Assembly: GCA_040390025.1 (NCBI GenBank)
Contig: JAZJZD010000007.1
Span: 62,001 to 126,000 of the forward strand
Source: JAVHYG01 sp040390025
GTDB lineage: Bacteria; Pseudomonadota; Gammaproteobacteria; Diplorickettsiales; Diplorickettsiaceae
DNA: 64,000 nucleotides
Direction: 5' to 3'
Shown here: piece after piece, positions 63,101-64,000 of the stretch
Numbering within the stretch: position 1 is the stretch's first letter
How the letters are laid out: every line of letters begins with the position of its first letter
Notes under the pieces: model-generated
What the model was told of the DNA's origin: nothing
The model's database searches: none
The model's input: the letters and a program-made list of their open reading frames with translations, nothing else
Translations under genes and position numbers: made by a program

Positions 63101-63994
63101 GGCGAGGGTACTTATAACCGAGTGTATCGCTTTGGTTCAACCGTTCAGAAAACCAGAAAGAATACGGCACTTGAAATGGATGGAGCAAAACGTGCTGTAC
63201 GCGTTTTTAATGAAATTAATAAGGAGTTAAACTCGGAGCCAGGGAGAGGAAACGTAATCAATGAAAATACATGGGAACTTCCCTATATCGATGGTTACGT
63301 GCCGAGTATTGAAAAGTTAAGCAATACCATTCTAGAGATTTATATGAAAACAGAGAGAGTTTTAATAGATGGTTATTGTAAAGACAATATATTAAAAGAA
63401 AAGCAATCTGGAAAATTATACTGTATTGATCCAGGATTAGCGGTTAGACGTAATTCAGTGATAAGTAAAAATTATTGGTACAATCCTAATGCATCCGTAA
63501 AGGCTAATAGGGAAGTACACTATAAATATATGGTTGAGTTAATAGCAGAGTACAAAAAAAATAAAAAACCTGACAAAAGTTTACCTATTTTTTGTATATT
63601 TGGTATAGATTTTTATGATCAAAATTTAGTGATAAAATATGGTAAAATCCACGATCTTTGCCATGAAACTTTCCTAGTGCTTGGTATCGCAGTCTATTTT
63701 TCAATCCTATTAAAGATTAAACTTAATGCCGATGCGTGTATCCGCCTACTAAGGCAGGAGATACAGATAGATCTAGAGAGTTTAAAAAGAAGCTATGCAG
63801 AAGAAGATATGAAGAAATCTGAAGTTCTTTTAAAACCTTTATTTTTTTTCAACCCGATCGCAGCTAACCAGAAACGTAAAGTAACTAGCGAATTACAATG
63901 GGGCTTGATAACGTTTCAGCCTAAGAGGCAAAAAACAAACGGTGAAAAATTACCTCATGAGGTAATTTTAAAATCAGGAAGTAAACTAATGTAA
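60149..63994 (+). CDS. TALE-like repeat protein with kinase-like C-terminal region
   Basis: 1281 residues, no signal peptide, GGGAGGG upstream of the ATG. Residues 1-119: helical N-terminus. Residues 120-152: a degenerate repeat (YQHKDIVRIASCG). Residues 153-484: nine repeats of the TAL-effector/Bat type, e.g. FSQEEIIKVVACDGGSNNLL. The hypervariable pairs in order are CD, HS, HH, HD, HD, HN, RH, HD, HD, each followed by GG (SG in the eighth). About 485-507 is a decayed repeat. 508-940: unknown. About 980-1100 is kinase-like: glycine loop LGEGTYNRV (984-992), IDGYCKDNIL (1073-1082), IDPG (1093-1096). Basic clusters PKRK (948), KRKV (1242) and PKRQK (1258) may be nuclear signals. Likely a host-nucleus effector; the function is inferred. 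Confidence 0.8.
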   Translation: MSKGKLLSQQLQKALANENLADVKTHLEAGANILDNTILAMGIQNEEIINILVPYISEEYKEKQTKYKISPECYPQYMFRFLKLGYSIEEANKIIFQKKYGSTIDVLLNQSHSKLMTLGYQHKDIVRIASCGASFQNIIKSLLESHEVIELGFSQEEIIKVVACDGGSNNLLALTQNEKPLRALGFSRKELIKVVAHSGGSNNLQALINYVDPLEQGTETNKIFTSEMRDALVKIVAHHGGAKNLLALAQHEKPLCALGFSRKELIKVVAHDGGSNNLQALINYMEHLKEDKTEITKILNSKMRDALVKIVGHDGGSKNLAALTQHEGPLRALGFSRQELIKAVGHNGGSNNLQALVNYADYLKQDGTEISKFLTSEMRDALVKIVARHGGSKNLAVLTQHEAPLCAIGFYRQELINVVAHDSGSHNLQSLINYVDHLKQDGVETGKCFTSEMRKILVKIVAHDGGFKNLAALLENEPNLDKLGLSKDKRIYRLLQRKAGHQRLKFFLHYYLFFYHCNAVQALLASCSISAYLSVEKLNTILALNALSYYLKETTNDDEFNLLSWNSSRFPDELSLLNKILTIVNRKLKGDIYPLKLQRANNNYRITSRTSRAVILNQIEKKLTQYSFNDSVQLQELLTIRNADCYRLLQNPEGNKEVYWLDVRPWKRVFPDKNLQTTLTKLLKKGVKDSDILLDENESPSQSLSILRIGEHALSIPVSVIEAIVNDYPNLHRYQLILSKDVPRDWETKLGFLYLYKTDKTLEYVVKNGKKLENLVINMSSLTSKQNDEISEAFASTDSKSQLYRSTLRALSRLILDTGKNHYLFSKDSDEIIEFIDYPDNFFSYPEDKLVSITKLNKSPILDNTIHPILESSHAEITVLANNNEPNKIPYLSMPILKVSPIRPTLPNKNSQATCNSLGEIGSNLVANNKFIECDNMRQDEIKKNYKPKRKLPPLSVFSEQKKSKKNVTAERADQMVSGGGIYLGEGTYNRVYRFGSTVQKTRKNTALEMDGAKRAVRVFNEINKELNSEPGRGNVINENTWELPYIDGYVPSIEKLSNTILEIYMKTERVLIDGYCKDNILKEKQSGKLYCIDPGLAVRRNSVISKNYWYNPNASVKANREVHYKYMVELIAEYKKNKKPDKSLPIFCIFGIDFYDQNLVIKYGKIHDLCHETFLVLGIAVYFSILLKIKLNADACIRLLRQEIQIDLESLKRSYAEEDMKKSEVLLKPLFFFNPIAANQKRKVTSELQWGLITFQPKRQKTNGEKLPHEVILKSGSKLM
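60506..61600 (+). repeat. TALE-like repeat region, 33 and 41-42 residue units alternating
   Basis: Units (protein residues): 120-152 degenerate; 153-185; 186-226; 227-259; 260-301; 302-334; 335-376; 377-409; 410-451; 452-484. From 186 on, odd and even units differ: long units end ..NYVDHLKQDG..T/S and short units end ..HEGPLRALG. Two neighbours form a super-repeat of about 75 residues. The units are diverged at DNA level, so the array is old rather than newly amplified. Confidence 0.85.
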
Positions 63995-64000
63995 GCCCGT

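Overview
The window reads as a stretch of an AT-rich gammaproteobacterial chromosome, most like the Legionellales/Coxiellaceae (a Rickettsiella- or Diplorickettsia-like intracellular bacterium of arthropods). The reasons are the gammaproteobacterial gene orders (uvrY-uvrC-pgsA-tRNA Gly/Cys/Leu; pheS-pheT-ihfA; rpmF-plsX-fabHDG-acpP-fabF-mltG-tmk-holB-tatD; divergent ssb/uvrA), the low GC, and several large eukaryote-facing repeat proteins without relatives in free-living enterics. The genus is an inference.

Layout. 1-3000: an unknown gene running off the left edge (minus strand), a helical-repeat protein and a small secreted coiled-coil protein. 3135-4709: an ABC-F ATPase. 5133-9827: a 1564-residue pentapeptide-repeat protein. 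9892-14965 (minus): lolB-ispE-tRNA(Gln)-prs-rplY-pth-ychF. 15019-18806 (plus): rsmE, rnr, rlmB. 19002-20760: a Cys-motif repeat protein with a C-terminal membrane segment and a small Cys-tailed membrane protein. 20843-26089: tadA, tRNA(Ser), a LetA/UvrY response regulator, a small secreted protein, uvrC, pgsA and three tRNAs. 26151-31283: fdxA, tsaB, a Trm112-like protein, pheST, ihfA, tRNA(Pro). 31540-33838: a gene with 33-residue tandem repeats, interrupted by a 100-N assembly gap. 34066-39052: uspA, DUF378, rmuC, slt, a BON protein and a 26-residue membrane peptide. 39364-42910: ssb/uvrA. 42934-48864: seven paralogous outer-membrane beta-barrel genes. 48963-59998: ubiA, coaD, ferredoxin, rpmF, the fatty-acid cluster, mltG, tmk, holB, tatD.

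The most striking gene is the last (60149-63994). Its N-terminal third carries about nine repeats that match the TAL-effector/Bat repeat (33 residues, hypervariable pair at positions 12-13, then Gly-Gly). Repeats of 33 residues alternate with repeats of 41-42. The C-terminal part has a degenerate kinase-like segment and basic clusters that could be nuclear localisation signals. It looks like a nucleus-targeted, DNA-binding effector of an unusual architecture.

A second theme is families of short palindromic elements scattered through the window. One lies in frame inside uvrC. A MITE-like family with about 16-bp terminal inverted repeats flanks the DUF378 gene on both sides. Ends of that family supply the C-terminus of IhfA and the stop codon of mltG, the latter just before tmk, which seems to start with ATT. 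Many housekeeping starts were re-chosen from ribosome-binding sites and family alignment (rplY, prs, ispE, uvrY, fdxA, fabF, tmk, tatD and others).
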